A stretch of DNA of 64,000 nucleotides, from contig NZ_CP118224.1 of the NCBI RefSeq assembly GCF_030849025.1, forward strand, positions 1,968,001 through 2,032,000, in the 5' to 3' direction. Shown piece after piece: positions 17,004-25,982 of the stretch. Under the pieces are notes generated by a model. The model made no database searches, was not told where the DNA came from, and saw only the letters and a list, made by a program, of their open reading frames with translations. Every line of letters starts with the position of its first letter. The stretch's first letter is position 1. Made by a program: the position numbers and the translations under genes. The stretch is from Oceanimonas pelagia. GTDB taxonomy: Bacteria; Pseudomonadota; Gammaproteobacteria; Enterobacterales; Aeromonadaceae.

Positions 17004-18094
17004 TCGGCCGGCTCCCGCACCGCCACCGGCTCGCCCTCGGCCACAAAACCGGCGCCCCGGGTCACCACCCTGGGCCGTGCGGGCAGGCCGTCGACCCAGA
17101 TCTCATTCGGGGTAATGGCGAGCAGGGTCACCGGCACCAGTTGCAGCCGGTTTTGCTCGTCCACCACCGGTACGCCGGGCCGGCCCCGTTCATCCAGCGC
17201 CAGCAACGCCGGCGACAGCCGGTGAGCCGGACGGGACGGCAGCACAATGCGCAACTCGGCACTGGCGCCGGCCAGGCGCTCCCCCTGCGGGTTGGCAAAA
17301 CGGGCTTCCACCGCAAAGCTGCGGGTGGCGGCATCGGCGGCGCTGGCCACAAAGCTGAGGGTGCCGGCCAGCTCGCGGCCGTCCAGCAGCACGGCGGTGA
17401 CCGGCAGGCCCGGAACCAGCCCGCTCACCTGCTGCTGGGGCACCTGCGCCATGAGTTTCAGCGCGCCGGCATCCACCAAGGTAAGCAAGGCATCGCCGGC
17501 CCTGACGTAATCCCCCACCTCCACGTGGTGAGCATCCACGGTGCCGGCAAAGGGTGCGGCCGGCCGGCTGTGCTCCAGCGCCAGCCGGGCCTGAGTGAGA
17601 GCCGCCTCGGCCTGGGAAGCGGCGGACTGACGCTGCAGGAAGTCGGTTTCGGCCAGCAGCCCCTTGCCCCTGAGCCGCTCGGCGGCGGCCAGCTCGGCCA
17701 CCCGCAACGCCCGCTCCGCTTCGGCCCGGGCCAGGTTGACCTGGCGATCGTCGGTACTGAGTCTGAGCAACTCCTCGCCGGCACTGACCGCCTGGCCCAG
17801 CGCGGGCATTCGCTCTACCGTGCCTTCCACCCGGGCACGCATCACCAGTTGCCGCACCGCCTGCAGTTGCCCCTGCACCACCACCTCGGGCCGGTAGGGC
17901 TCGGCGGCCAGGGTCTGCACCTGCAGCCGGAACTCGGGCGCAGGGCTCGCCGCGGCGGCGGGCTCGGGAGCCTCGCTCGCCGCCTGATAAACCTGTCCCC
18001 GCCACAGCCAGAACACCACCACCAGCACCAGACCCAGCCCCCATGCCAGGGCCTGGTGCCTGCTCAGCCGTTCACGCCAACCCGTTGCCATCAT
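17000..18094 (-). CDS. RND efflux periplasmic adaptor subunit (membrane fusion protein)
   Basis: A 364-residue membrane fusion protein. A single N-terminal anchor (ALAWGLGLVLVVVFWLWRG) is followed by an Ala/Pro-rich linker, a lipoyl half-motif (VVQGQLQAVRQLVMRARVEGTVERMP), an alpha-helical hairpin rich in Ala/Glu/Arg (about 130-200), the second lipoyl half (PFAGTVDAHHVEVGDYVRAGDAL) and a beta-barrel domain. It links the permease to the outer-membrane channel. The start is MMATGW at 18094 with GGAA upstream. It is the first gene of the pair; no local TetR or MarR regulator is present. Confidence 0.9.
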   Translation of the reverse strand: MMATGWRERLSRHQALAWGLGLVLVVVFWLWRGQVYQAASEAPEPAAAASPAPEFRLQVQTLAAEPYRPEVVVQGQLQAVRQLVMRARVEGTVERMPALGQAVSAGEELLRLSTDDRQVNLARAEAERALRVAELAAAERLRGKGLLAETDFLQRQSAASQAEAALTQARLALEHSRPAAPFAGTVDAHHVEVGDYVRAGDALLTLVDAGALKLMAQVPQQQVSGLVPGLPVTAVLLDGRELAGTLSFVASAADAATRSFAVEARFANPQGERLAGASAELRIVLPSRPAHRLSPALLALDERGRPGVPVVDEQNRLQLVPVTLLAITPNEIWVDGLPARPRVVTRGAGFVAEGEPVAVREPAE

Positions 18095-18199
18095 GATGAT
18101 TTCCGTGCCTTCAGAGTGATGGCTCAGCATATCAATTTGAAGTGGAGTCAAACAGGCTCACGGATCCCGGGAGCGACCGCCGTCACGCCGGGCAAAAAC

Positions 18200-18230
18200 A
18201 AAAAGGCCCCGTGTCGAAACGGGGCCTTGC
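18200..18230 (-). terminator. Rho-independent terminator of the purEK operon
   Basis: On the minus strand AAGGCCCCGT pairs with ACGGGGCCTT around a six-base loop and is followed by TTTGTTTTTG. It lies 20 bases after the purK stop. Confidence 0.87.
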
Positions 18231-18249
18231 CATTGAACCGGGCTCGGGC

Positions 18250-19317
18250 TCAGTCGAGCTGGCTGCGCAGCCAGTCGAGCACAATGCCGTAGCTGGCGGG
18301 GAGCATGGGCTCCAGCTTGTCCAGCGCGGCCCTGGTGTCGGCCGCATTGCTCAGGCAGAAGTTGATGTGCCCCACCTTGCGGCCCGGACGCACCTCCTTG
18401 CCGTACCAGTACAGCTCGGCACCGGGCACCGACAGCCAGTCGTCGTTGCGCTCGGTGCCCACCAGGTTGACCATGACACTGGTGTTTTTCACCGTGGGCG
18501 CCACCAGTGGCAGGCCGGCCACGGCGCGCAGATGCGCCTCGAACTGGCTGACGTTGGCACCGGCCTGAGTCCAGTGACCGCTGTTGTGTACCCGCGGCGC
18601 CAGCTCGTTGATGAGCAGCCGATCGCCGACCCGGAAGCACTCCATGGCCATGACGCCGACATAGTCGAGGTCGTTCATCAGGGTACCCAGCATGCGCTCG
18701 GCCTCGGCCTGCAGGTGCGCCAGCCGCGCCAGCGGCGACACCGAGCCCAGCAGAATGCCGTTCACGTGCAGGTTGAGGGTCAGCGGATAGAAATAACACT
18801 GGCCGTCTTCGCCGCGCATGCCGACGACGGAGGCTTCCTCGTCAAAATCGATGGCCTGCTCGGCAATGGCCTGCTCGTGCCAGTCGTCGGGAATGGCATC
18901 CCGGCCCGGCTCGCGCAGCCAGTGCTGGCCGCGACCGTCGTAGCCGCCGGTGCGGCGCTTGAGCAGCACCCGCTCACCCAGGACGTGGTGCAGATCCTCG
19001 GCGCTGGTGTCGGTTTCCACCAGCCGCCAGGGCGCGGTGGCCAGACCCAGCCTGTCGATCAGTGACTTCTGGGTGTAGCGGTCGGCGAGAATAGGAAAGG
19101 TGTTCAGGTTCACAAACGCCGGGTGCGCCGCCAGCTGGCGGGTGGCGGCGGTTTCGGGCCACTGTTCGCGCTCGGCGGTCACCTTTTCATGGGCTTCCAG
19201 CGGAAAGGTGTCTTCGGACTCAATATCAACCGGACGTACATCCAGATTGAGGGGCATACCCGCATGTTTCAGCATCTGGCCGAGCTGGCCGGCACCCAGT
19301 ACCCAGATACGGCTCAT
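18250..19317 (-). CDS. purK: 5-(carboxyamino)imidazole ribonucleotide synthase PurK
   Basis: A 355-residue ATP-grasp enzyme that makes N5-CAIR from AIR, bicarbonate and ATP in purine synthesis. It opens with the pre-ATP-grasp motif [16 protein letters not shown]. Then come the ATP-binding segment [20 protein letters not shown] and the catalytic end [26 protein letters not shown]. Length matches E. coli PurK. It overlaps purE by 4 bases and ends at a strong terminator. Confidence 0.96.
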   Translation of the reverse strand: MSRIWVLGAGQLGQMLKHAGMPLNLDVRPVDIESEDTFPLEAHEKVTAEREQWPETAATRQLAAHPAFVNLNTFPILADRYTQKSLIDRLGLATAPWRLVETDTSAEDLHHVLGERVLLKRRTGGYDGRGQHWLREPGRDAIPDDWHEQAIAEQAIDFDEEASVVGMRGEDGQCYFYPLTLNLHVNGILLGSVSPLARLAHLQAEAERMLGTLMNDLDYVGVMAMECFRVGDRLLINELAPRVHNSGHWTQAGANVSQFEAHLRAVAGLPLVAPTVKNTSVMVNLVGTERNDDWLSVPGAELYWYGKEVRPGRKVGHINFCLSNAADTRAALDKLEPMLPASYGIVLDWLRSQLD

Positions 19318-19808
19318 GCGTCCTCCCGCGGATCCGGGCTACCCAGCACGGTGCTGGTCTGCTCGTTGCGGAACGCTTCCAGCCGCTCGGCCAGCTCGGC
19401 GTCGTGATTCGCCAGCATCTGGCAGGCCAGCAGGCCGGCGTTGAAGGCACCGGCGGTGCCGATGGCCAGGGTACCCACGGCCACACCCTTGGGCATCTGC
19501 ACGATGGACAGCAGGCTGTCGAGGCCGCTCAGGGCCTTGCTCTGTACCGGCACGCCCAGCACCGGCAGGCGGGTTTTGGCAGCCACCATGCCCGGCAGGT
19601 GGGCGGCACCGCCGGCACCGGCGATAATCACCTGATAGCCGCGCTCCACCGCCTTTTCACCGAATTCCATCAGCTTGTCGGGGGTGCGGTGCGCCGACAC
19701 CACTTCCACTGTGTAGGACACCTGCAGCTTGTCCATGATCTCTGCGGCGCCCTGCATGGTGGGCCAGTCGCTTTTCGAGCCCATGATGACGGCAACTTTT
19801 GCTTGCAT
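19314..19808 (-). CDS. purE: N5-CAIR mutase PurE
   Basis: A 164-residue class I Pur[21 protein letters not shown] carries the substrate-binding SDW motif, followed by the SAHRTPDKL histidine motif, [19 protein letters not shown] and [22 protein letters not shown]. It converts N5-CAIR to CAIR, directly after PurK. AGGAG lies at good spacing before the ATG at 19808. The purEK order is the standard one. I looked for a PUR box upstream and saw no clear match. Confidence 0.96.
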   Translation of the reverse strand: MQAKVAVIMGSKSDWPTMQGAAEIMDKLQVSYTVEVVSAHRTPDKLMEFGEKAVERGYQVIIAGAGGAAHLPGMVAAKTRLPVLGVPVQSKALSGLDSLLSIVQMPKGVAVGTLAIGTAGAFNAGLLACQMLANHDAELAERLEAFRNEQTSTVLGSPDPREDA

Positions 19809-20227
19809 GACTACTCCTGTTCAACAACGTTCAGCATGTTCTGGTGGATCTGGGGGAGCGCGGATTATACCGAAAGCGCGGTTTTGCAGCCAGTGAAAGG
19901 GTGGACATTACCTGACTCAGTCGTTAAGGTATTGGCGCTCAAAAGCCGACCTAACCAACTTTGAGGAGGTGCACGCCTTATGATGGGCGCCATAGAAGCT
20001 CTGCCCTGACGCACGGATCCGTGCCGTCGACCGCACAATACCAGGCTAACGCCAACGTCTTACAGAAGCGCCGCGCTTCACCGCAAAACACACTCTCGCT
20101 GTTTGCCGAACCTCGTTCACGGGTTCCACACGTCCGTTGCCGTCAGCCAGGTCGTCCTTATTCGCGCCCCGCAATCCGCCTTCGCGAGACTGCCGGCGCT
20201 TGTCTGTGTTTTTCGCAAGACAGGGAG
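19809..20227. other. Gene-free interval between purE and the sodium:solute symporter gene
   Basis: About 420 bases with divergent promoters presumably at its left end. A GAGGAGG Shine-Dalgarno (19963-19969) precedes a nine-codon frame starting at 19980 (MMGAIEALP, stop at 20009), which could be a leader peptide. CACGGATCCGTG (20013-20024) is a perfect palindrome. The rest shows no recognisable gene or riboswitch. If transcription starts near 19950, the symporter mRNA leader would be unusually long, at about 250 nt. Confidence 0.4.
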
Positions 20228-21913
20228 ATGAACTTGGAACTCTATCAATTTTCCAGCACGACCGTGCTGCTGCTGCTGGCCGCCTTTTACGGCGGAACCT
20301 ACTTAATCACCACCTTCATCAAGAAGGAGCAGGAAGACACCGACGCCTTTATGGTGTCCAACCACAGCGTAGGCTTTGGCATGGGCGCGGCCAGCATGAC
20401 CGCCACCTGGATCTGGGCCGCCTCCTTCTACGCCGCCGCCACCTCGGGCTACACCTATGGCGTGTCCGGCCCGCTGCACTACGGCCTGTGGGGCGCACTG
20501 ATGATTTTGTTCATCTACCCCTTTGGCCGGCGCTTTCGTGCCCTGGCGCCCAACGCCCATACCCTGGGTGAGGTGATCCACGCCCGTCACGGCTCCTCCA
20601 GCCAGCTGATCCTGGCGTTTTCCAACCTGCTGGGCAGCATCATCAGCCTGATGGTGAACTTCACCGCCGCCGGGGCTCTGGTGTCGGTGCTGTCGCCGCT
20701 GTCGTTCCAGACCGGGGTGATCATCGCCGGTGTGGGCGTGCTCAGCTACACCCTGTGGTCGGGCTTTCGTGCCTCCGTGCTCACCGACTTCGCCCAGCTG
20801 ATTGCGCTCATGGCCATTGCCGTGGTGATCATTCCCGCCGTGCTGTTTGCCATGGGTGGCCCGGCCGAGGTGATGAACGGCTTTGATCACCTCACCGCCG
20901 AGCAGGCCAACCTGTTCTCCACCGAGGCCATTCTGCATCAGGGCGCGCCCTATTTTGTGGCGGTGCTGGCCTATGCCATTGGTAACCAGACCATTTCCCA
21001 GCGGCTGTTTGCGGTGAATGAGCAGCACATCAAGCCTACCTTTATTACCGCTACCCTCGGTTACGGCGCCATTGTGATTGGCCTGGGCATGATTGGCCTG
21101 ATGGCACTGGCCAACGGTGTTGAGCCCCTCAACGGCGACATGAACAACCTGATCCCGCAGATGGTGTCCAGCTACCTGCCGCCGGTGTTTATCGGCCTGT
21201 TCTTTATTCTGGTGATCGGCTCGCTGTCTTCCACCGCCGACTCGGACCTGTCGGCGCTGTCCGCCATCGTGATGGCCGACGTCTACGGCAAGAACATCGC
21301 CAGGGGCAAGGCCGATCCCAAACGCATGCTGTTTATCGGCCGGCTGACCATGATAGTGGCCACCATGCTGGGCATCGTGTTCGCCAGCTTCTCCCTCGAC
21401 ATTCTGGTGATGCTGGTGTTTGTGGGCGCGCTGTGGGGGGCCATCGTGTTCCCGGTGATCGCCAGCTGTTTCTGGAACCGGGTCACCAACCGCGCCTTTA
21501 CCTCGTCGGTGATTGTGGCCCTGCTCATGTTCTGCGTGGCCCGTTTTGAGCTGTTGCCCATGACCGGTGCCGTGGCCCTGGCGTTTGAACTGCTCGCCAG
21601 CCTCGGCGGCGGCGTGGTGATCGGCCTGATGGCGTTTGGCTTTTTTGGCCGCCACGTCGGCTTTATTGCCGGCATTCTCGCCGGCCTGGCGCTGATGTAT
21701 TTCGCCACCGGTTTCCTGCGGGAATACACCGTACTGCTGTCTTCCCTGGTGGCCTACGGCGTCAGCACCCTGGTGTGTGTGGTGATGAGCCTGATGGAAC
21801 GCCGGGAATTCGACTTTGACCTGATCAAGCAGCGCGTGGGCAACTACGACGATCGCTTTGAACATGCCACTCCGGCGGCCATGCAAACCGCCGACCTTGC
21901 CAAGGAGTCCTGA
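20228..21913 (+). CDS. Sodium:solute symporter family protein
   Basis: A 561-residue SSS-family permease with about thirteen transmembrane segments. Family features are the early GMGAASMTATWIWAASFYAAATSGYTYG stretch, the Na-site region FRASVLTDFAQLIALMA, NQTISQRLFAVNEQHIKP and SLSSTADSDLSALSAIVMADVYGK. It takes up an organic solute with sodium. The branch, with a short partner gene next door, is not well characterised, so the substrate is unknown. AGGGAG abuts the ATG at 20228; a TTG at 20234 is better spaced, so the exact start is uncertain by two codons. Confidence 0.87.
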   Translation: MNLELYQFSSTTVLLLLAAFYGGTYLITTFIKKEQEDTDAFMVSNHSVGFGMGAASMTATWIWAASFYAAATSGYTYGVSGPLHYGLWGALMILFIYPFGRRFRALAPNAHTLGEVIHARHGSSSQLILAFSNLLGSIISLMVNFTAAGALVSVLSPLSFQTGVIIAGVGVLSYTLWSGFRASVLTDFAQLIALMAIAVVIIPAVLFAMGGPAEVMNGFDHLTAEQANLFSTEAILHQGAPYFVAVLAYAIGNQTISQRLFAVNEQHIKPTFITATLGYGAIVIGLGMIGLMALANGVEPLNGDMNNLIPQMVSSYLPPVFIGLFFILVIGSLSSTADSDLSALSAIVMADVYGKNIARGKADPKRMLFIGRLTMIVATMLGIVFASFSLDILVMLVFVGALWGAIVFPVIASCFWNRVTNRAFTSSVIVALLMFCVARFELLPMTGAVALAFELLASLGGGVVIGLMAFGFFGRHVGFIAGILAGLALMYFATGFLREYTVLLSSLVAYGVSTLVCVVMSLMERREFDFDLIKQRVGNYDDRFEHATPAAMQTADLAKES

Positions 21914-21914
21914 G

Positions 21915-22046
21915 ATGAACGAACTGACCCTGGGGGCCTACATTCTGATCTGGCCCGCTCTCACCCTCTGGGTGCTGATCATGATCTGCCGCGGCGTGTG
22001 GAAAGACATTGTCGCCGCCAGAAAGGAAAACCGCGAGCTGGTGTAA
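21915..22046 (+). CDS. Putative transporter small subunit (43 residues)
   Basis: A 43-residue protein, MNELTLGAYILIWPALTLWV onward, made of one hydrophobic helix (about residues 5-26) and a charged cytoplasmic tail (KDIVAARKENRELV). It starts one base after the symporter stop and has AGGAG at 21904. This matches small subunits seen beside sodium:solute symporters, presumably a membrane partner that stabilises or modulates the permease. Function is inferred from adjacency. Confidence 0.75.
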   Translation: MNELTLGAYILIWPALTLWVLIMICRGVWKDIVAARKENRELV

Positions 22047-22060
22047 CCACAGCGGAAAGC

Positions 22061-22092
22061 AAAAAGCGGACCCCTTGGGGTCCGCTTTTTTA
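22061..22092. terminator. Bidirectional terminator between the transporter small subunit and the SbtA-like gene
   Basis: AAAAAGCGGACCCC pairs perfectly with GGGGTCCGCTTTTT around a TT turn. The two flanking genes converge on it. Confidence 0.92.
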
Positions 22093-22095
22093 TGC

Positions 22096-23028
22096 TCAGG
22101 CCGCCAGCCAGCGGGCATAGAGCGGTATGCCCACCAGCACGTTAAAGGGAAAGGTCACCGCCAGCGAGGCCAGCATGGCGAGGCCAATGTCGGCTTTTTC
22201 GATGGCGGCGCCAATGGCGGCCGGCGCGGCAATGTAGGAAGCACTGGCCACCAGCGCCACCAGAATGAGCGCACTGCCCGCCGGCAGACCGAGCAGGGTG
22301 GCGGTCAGCGCACCCAGGCTGGCCAGCGCTAGGGGAGCCACCAGCGCAAACAGCATCACCGGCCAGCGTTTCCAGGGCACCGGCGTCAGCGCCTTGGCCG
22401 CGCACAGCCCCATTTCCAGCAAAAACAGTGCCAGCAGCGCCTTGAAGGCGTGAATAAACAGCTCACTCACCGGCGCTGCCCGTTCGGGGCCATAGAAATA
22501 ACCGATAAGCACACCACCGGTGAGCAGCACCACGCCCCGGCTGGTCAGGGCTTCATGCCACACACTGCCGCTGCTGGCAACACCATCCTGGCCCGCCAGC
22601 CGCTTGTACAGGGAAATGGCCACCACGATGGCGGGCAGCTCCAGCAGCACCAGGTAGAGGGTGGTTTCCGGCGCGATCTCCAGCTGCAGGGTCTGGGCGT
22701 AGGCCAGGGCCACCGCAAAGGTGCCGGCACTCACCGAGCCGTAGTGGGCGGCCAGGCTGGCACTGTTGGCCTGATCCAGGCGCAGCAGCCGCCGGGCCAG
22801 CGGGTAGCACAGCAGCGGGATCAATACGCCCAGTGAGGCCACCGCCAGCAGCTCCGGCACCAGCTGCCAGTGCAGGTTGCCGTGCAGCGCCAGCCCGCCC
22901 TTGAAACCGATGGTCAGCATAAGCAGGATCCCCAGGGTATCGTAGGCCGCCTTGGGCACCTGCAAATCGGAGCGGGCCAGTCCCGCCACCACTCCCAGCG
23001 CAAAAAACGCCACCACTATATCCGGCAT
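22096..23028 (-). CDS. Sodium-dependent bicarbonate transport family permease (SbtA-like)
   Basis: A 310-residue membrane protein starting MPDIVVAFFALGVVAGLARSD. It has ten hydrophobic segments and the SbtA landmarks LLMLTIGFKGG, HYGSVSAGTFAVALAYAQ, ELPAIVVAISLYKRL, LFLLEMGLCAAK and ASASYIAAPAAIGAAIEKAD. Cyanobacterial SbtA imports bicarbonate with sodium; proteobacterial members are less studied. The start at 23028 has AGAGGAG in front. A LysR gene is transcribed divergently 194 bp away and may control it. Confidence 0.87.
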   Translation of the reverse strand: MPDIVVAFFALGVVAGLARSDLQVPKAAYDTLGILLMLTIGFKGGLALHGNLHWQLVPELLAVASLGVLIPLLCYPLARRLLRLDQANSASLAAHYGSVSAGTFAVALAYAQTLQLEIAPETTLYLVLLELPAIVVAISLYKRLAGQDGVASSGSVWHEALTSRGVVLLTGGVLIGYFYGPERAAPVSELFIHAFKALLALFLLEMGLCAAKALTPVPWKRWPVMLFALVAPLALASLGALTATLLGLPAGSALILVALVASASYIAAPAAIGAAIEKADIGLAMLASLAVTFPFNVLVGIPLYARWLAA

Positions 23029-23222
23029 ATTCACTCCTCTTTTATTTGATTGGCAACACGCACAGCCGTGCCCGCGGCAAAGCGTCAAGCCTGCCGGCAC
23101 AAAAGAAAACGGGCTGTAAGCAAGAGCCGGCCGAAGCCGGCTCTGGAAAGTGGCGACATTGTGCGTTGACGGCGCTATAGTTTCCAATAAATGTTAATTA
23201 ACTCAGATATAGATAATCATCC

Positions 23223-24182
23223 ATGAATGTACGCCACCTGACCTTTCGCCTGCTGCAGGTGTATGTGGCCGTGGTGCGGCTGGGCTCGGTGTCCCGGGCC
23301 GCCGCCCAGCTGCACCTGACCCAGCCCACCGTCTCCCAGCAGCTCAAGCGCCTGGCCGAGGCGGTGGGCGAACCACTGCTGGATGGCCAGATGAAACCCA
23401 CCTTTATCGGCACCGAGCTCTACCATGCCGCCCTCGACGCCCTGTCCCGCTTTGACGACTTTGGCGGTTTTCTGCAGGACGCCCGCCAGGGCACCCGGGG
23501 CAGCTTCAGCATTGGTGTGGTGACCACCGCCAAATACATATTGCCCCGGCTGCTGGGACCTTTTAACCGGCAATATCCCGGGGTGGAGGTATCCATCAGC
23601 GTGGGCAACCGGGGCTATATTCTGGAGCGCCACCGCCACCAGCAGGACGACGTCTACCTGTTCAGCCACCCGCCCACCGGCGAGCACACCCTGAGCGGAC
23701 GCTTTATTCACAATCCGCTGGTGCTGATCACCCCTCCCGATCACTGGGCGGTGAAACAACCACCGGCGCGCTTTGCCGATCTGCTCAACGAGCGCTTTTT
23801 ACTGCGGGAGCCGGGCAGTGCCACCCGGCTGGTATTCGAGGAATGGCTGCGCAGCCGCAACCTGCAACTGAAGCGGGTGATGCAGATAGAAAGCAACGAG
23901 GTCATTCGCATGAGCGTGGAGCAGGGCCTGGGGCTGGCGGTGCTGTCCGAGCACACCCTGGCGGAAGGCCAGCAGCGGCTGGGCCGGCCGGCCCTGGCCG
24001 AATTCCCGCTCGGCAGCTACTGGTATCTGGTGTGCCACGGCAACCGCCGCCTGCCCTATCCCGCCGCCAACTTCGTGCGCTTTGTCAACGACCACCTCGC
24101 CCGCTGCGTGGACGAGCGCTACATTCACAACGATCTGGCCGCCCTGCTGGGGCATATCGGCAGCGACCTGCAGCCGGAGTAA
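23223..24182 (+). CDS. LysR family transcriptional regulator
   Basis: A 319-residue LysR protein. The N-terminal winged helix-turn-helix spans about residues 1-62 (LLQVYVAVVRLGSVSRAAAQLHLTQPTVSQQLKRLAEAVGEPLL). A linker helix follows, then a periplasmic-binding-like effector domain starting GSFSIGVVTTAKYILPRLLG. The effector domain is of the type found in CbbR-like regulators (FNRQYPGVEVSISVGNR), which fits control of the divergent bicarbonate-permease gene. That link is inferred from position and similarity. Confidence 0.88.
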   Translation: MNVRHLTFRLLQVYVAVVRLGSVSRAAAQLHLTQPTVSQQLKRLAEAVGEPLLDGQMKPTFIGTELYHAALDALSRFDDFGGFLQDARQGTRGSFSIGVVTTAKYILPRLLGPFNRQYPGVEVSISVGNRGYILERHRHQQDDVYLFSHPPTGEHTLSGRFIHNPLVLITPPDHWAVKQPPARFADLLNERFLLREPGSATRLVFEEWLRSRNLQLKRVMQIESNEVIRMSVEQGLGLAVLSEHTLAEGQQRLGRPALAEFPLGSYWYLVCHGNRRLPYPAANFVRFVNDHLARCVDERYIHNDLAALLGHIGSDLQPE

Positions 24183-24268
24183 GCCGGTCTCCCGGGGCAG
24201 CGGTGGCAAAGCCCAATACGGGGGCAAGCAACCGGTCCGTGGGCCGGCCTGACTGGCGGGCGAGTCGC

Positions 24269-25033
24269 TCAGACACCGGGAGCAAGCCGCCATTCGGCCC
24301 GCCGGCGGTGCAGCAAACGGCCCCGGGGCCCCCGGCCCTGCTCCAGTATGCGCACTCGACCCTGTTCCACACTCAGCACCGTCTGGGACCGGGTGCCGTA
24401 GTCGTCGCCGGTAATAAACACCGACGACAGCCGCCGCTCCAGCTCAAAGGGCACACCGGTCTCGGGCAGGGCGGCGTCGGGGGCGCGGGTGGGGTCACTG
24501 AGCAGCGCCAGGGCGGCATCATCGTCACCGGCCGTCAGGCCGGCCAGACCGCGCTTCAGCCGCACCGTTTTGGGCCAGGGCGTGTTCAGCAGGCCATTAG
24601 AGAGCCCGTAAATACCGGCCTGCAGCGCGTGCGCCCCGGCTTCACAGCGATTGCCGCCATAGTAAAACGCACCGCTGCGCAGATCCCCCACCAGCAGGTT
24701 AAAGCCGGCGTAGTCATCGCCTCGCTGCAGCACCTGCCGCACATACTCGGCCGGGCTGCGCTCGCCGGTGAGAAAACCGGTGACCAGCTCCCCCCGGCTG
24801 CGCTTGCCGGCCTGAAGCGCCCCTTCACGAAAATTGGTGAGCGCCGCAAAACGGCCGCTTCGCGTAATACCCAGCCAGGTGCCGCCGGCCTGCAGATCCC
24901 GTCCGGCCCAGAGCCCGGGATGCTCCGGCCACCAGCCGGCGGGCGCCGTGGGCCGGGCATGAAATTCATCCCGGTTGGCCAGCAACAGCAACCGGCCGTC
25001 GGCCGGTTGCCAGTCAAAGGCAATTAAACACAC
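24269..25033 (-). CDS. NRDE family protein (TANGO2-like)
   Basis: A 254-residue protein of the TANGO2/NRDE family. It begins MCLIAFDW with the conserved Cys2, and carries the eponymous LLANRDEFHARPT motif at about residues 17-29, WAGRDLQAGGTWLGI and ALTNFR. The start codon is GTG at 25033; the overlapping ATG at 25035 is out of frame and stops after three codons. The Ntn-hydrolase-like N-terminus suggests enzymatic activity, but no bacterial function is established. Related proteins are implicated in haem handling. Confidence 0.87.
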   Translation of the reverse strand: MCLIAFDWQPADGRLLLLANRDEFHARPTAPAGWWPEHPGLWAGRDLQAGGTWLGITRSGRFAALTNFREGALQAGKRSRGELVTGFLTGERSPAEYVRQVLQRGDDYAGFNLLVGDLRSGAFYYGGNRCEAGAHALQAGIYGLSNGLLNTPWPKTVRLKRGLAGLTAGDDDAALALLSDPTRAPDAALPETGVPFELERRLSSVFITGDDYGTRSQTVLSVEQGRVRILEQGRGPRGRLLHRRRAEWRLAPGV

Positions 25034-25086
25034 ATCCTGTTACCTCTTTGCATCACACTTTCCAGCCGGCCCTGTGCTCCGGGTGA

Positions 25087-25926
25087 TTACTGCCCGGGTT
25101 CACGCACGCGCCAGAAACTGGCAAAACGGGGCAGACCGGTGGCGGTTTCGCCCCGGTAGCGATAGGTCACCACGCTGCCCGGCGCCGGCGGATGGCGGCG
25201 CTGCGCGTCGCTGAAACCGGTGCCCAGTTTAAAACGCCGGCCGTCTGCTGTCTCGACCAGCAGCGCCCCCATCATGCCGGCGTATTTGCCCTGCCCCGGC
25301 AGGTGGGCCAGCACGGTGGCCTCGGCATCCTGAAACTGTTTGAGCTTGAGCAGATGCTGATTCCGGCCGGCGGTATAACGGGCCTGGCGATGATGCAGCA
25401 TCAGCCCCTCTCCGCCTTTGGCGGTCACCTCATCCAGCAACGCGGCCAGGGCGGCGGCATCGGTGACCCGACGCTGCTCCACCCATTGCAGCCAGGGCAG
25501 GTTCAGCTCAGCCAGCAAACGTTCCAGATGTGCCGCCCGCTGCTCAAAGGGCTGAGCGCTTGCGGGCGAGTCAAATACCATAAAGCGAATATGCCGCCAC
25601 TGTGCCTCAACGGGTTCGAAACGGCGCACCGCCGCCGACAGCTCGGCAAAGCGGCCGCGCCCCAGCCACAACTCGCCATCGAGAGGCATGTCGGGAAACC
25701 CGGCCACAAACCAGTCGGGAGCGGCCAATACATGACCGCCACGGGAAATCAGCTGCCGGCCGTTCCAGTATGCCCGCACTCCGTCGAGCTTTTCGCTCAC
25801 CAGATAGTCGGCCGGGTTGTGGTGCGCAGCATACTCCACTGCCAGTTGCAGCGGCGGCGCCTCGGCCCGGACCGGCAACAGCGGCACCAGCCATAACAAG
25901 GGAATGACCAGAGGGATGGCTTTCAT
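25087..25926 (-). CDS. Secreted ATP-dependent DNA ligase (LigE type)
   Basis: A 279-residue minimal ATP-dependent DNA ligase with an N-terminal signal peptide (residues 1-21, ending PVRA). The nucleotidyl lysine is K46 in SEKLDGVRAYW (motif I, K-x-D-G). Motif III is FMVFDS, motif IV GGEGLMLHH and motif V LLKLKQF. The OB domain follows, ending GSVVTYRYRGETATGLPRF. LigE enzymes work in the periplasm and have been linked to DNA uptake or biofilm DNA. AGGAG precedes the ATG at 25926. It lies next to an MFS gene with no obvious shared function. Confidence 0.88.
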   Translation of the reverse strand: MKAIPLVIPLLWLVPLLPVRAEAPPLQLAVEYAAHHNPADYLVSEKLDGVRAYWNGRQLISRGGHVLAAPDWFVAGFPDMPLDGELWLGRGRFAELSAAVRRFEPVEAQWRHIRFMVFDSPASAQPFEQRAAHLERLLAELNLPWLQWVEQRRVTDAAALAALLDEVTAKGGEGLMLHHRQARYTAGRNQHLLKLKQFQDAEATVLAHLPGQGKYAGMMGALLVETADGRRFKLGTGFSDAQRRHPPAPGSVVTYRYRGETATGLPRFASFWRVREPGQ

Positions 25927-25982
25927 GTCGTGCTCCTGGTTGTTTTTCCAGCAAAGTCTAGCCGGTGTACAACAAACAGCCG

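Noticed and set aside
14982-17225. A 747-codon plus-strand open frame opposite the RND permease
   Set aside because: Same antisense composition bias (poly-His/Gln); no ribosome site and no recognisable domain.
19950-20227. 6S RNA, tmRNA, cobalamin or guanidine riboswitch in the symporter leader
   Set aside because: I compared the conserved cores I remember with this stretch and none matched; it is left as an unexplained leader.
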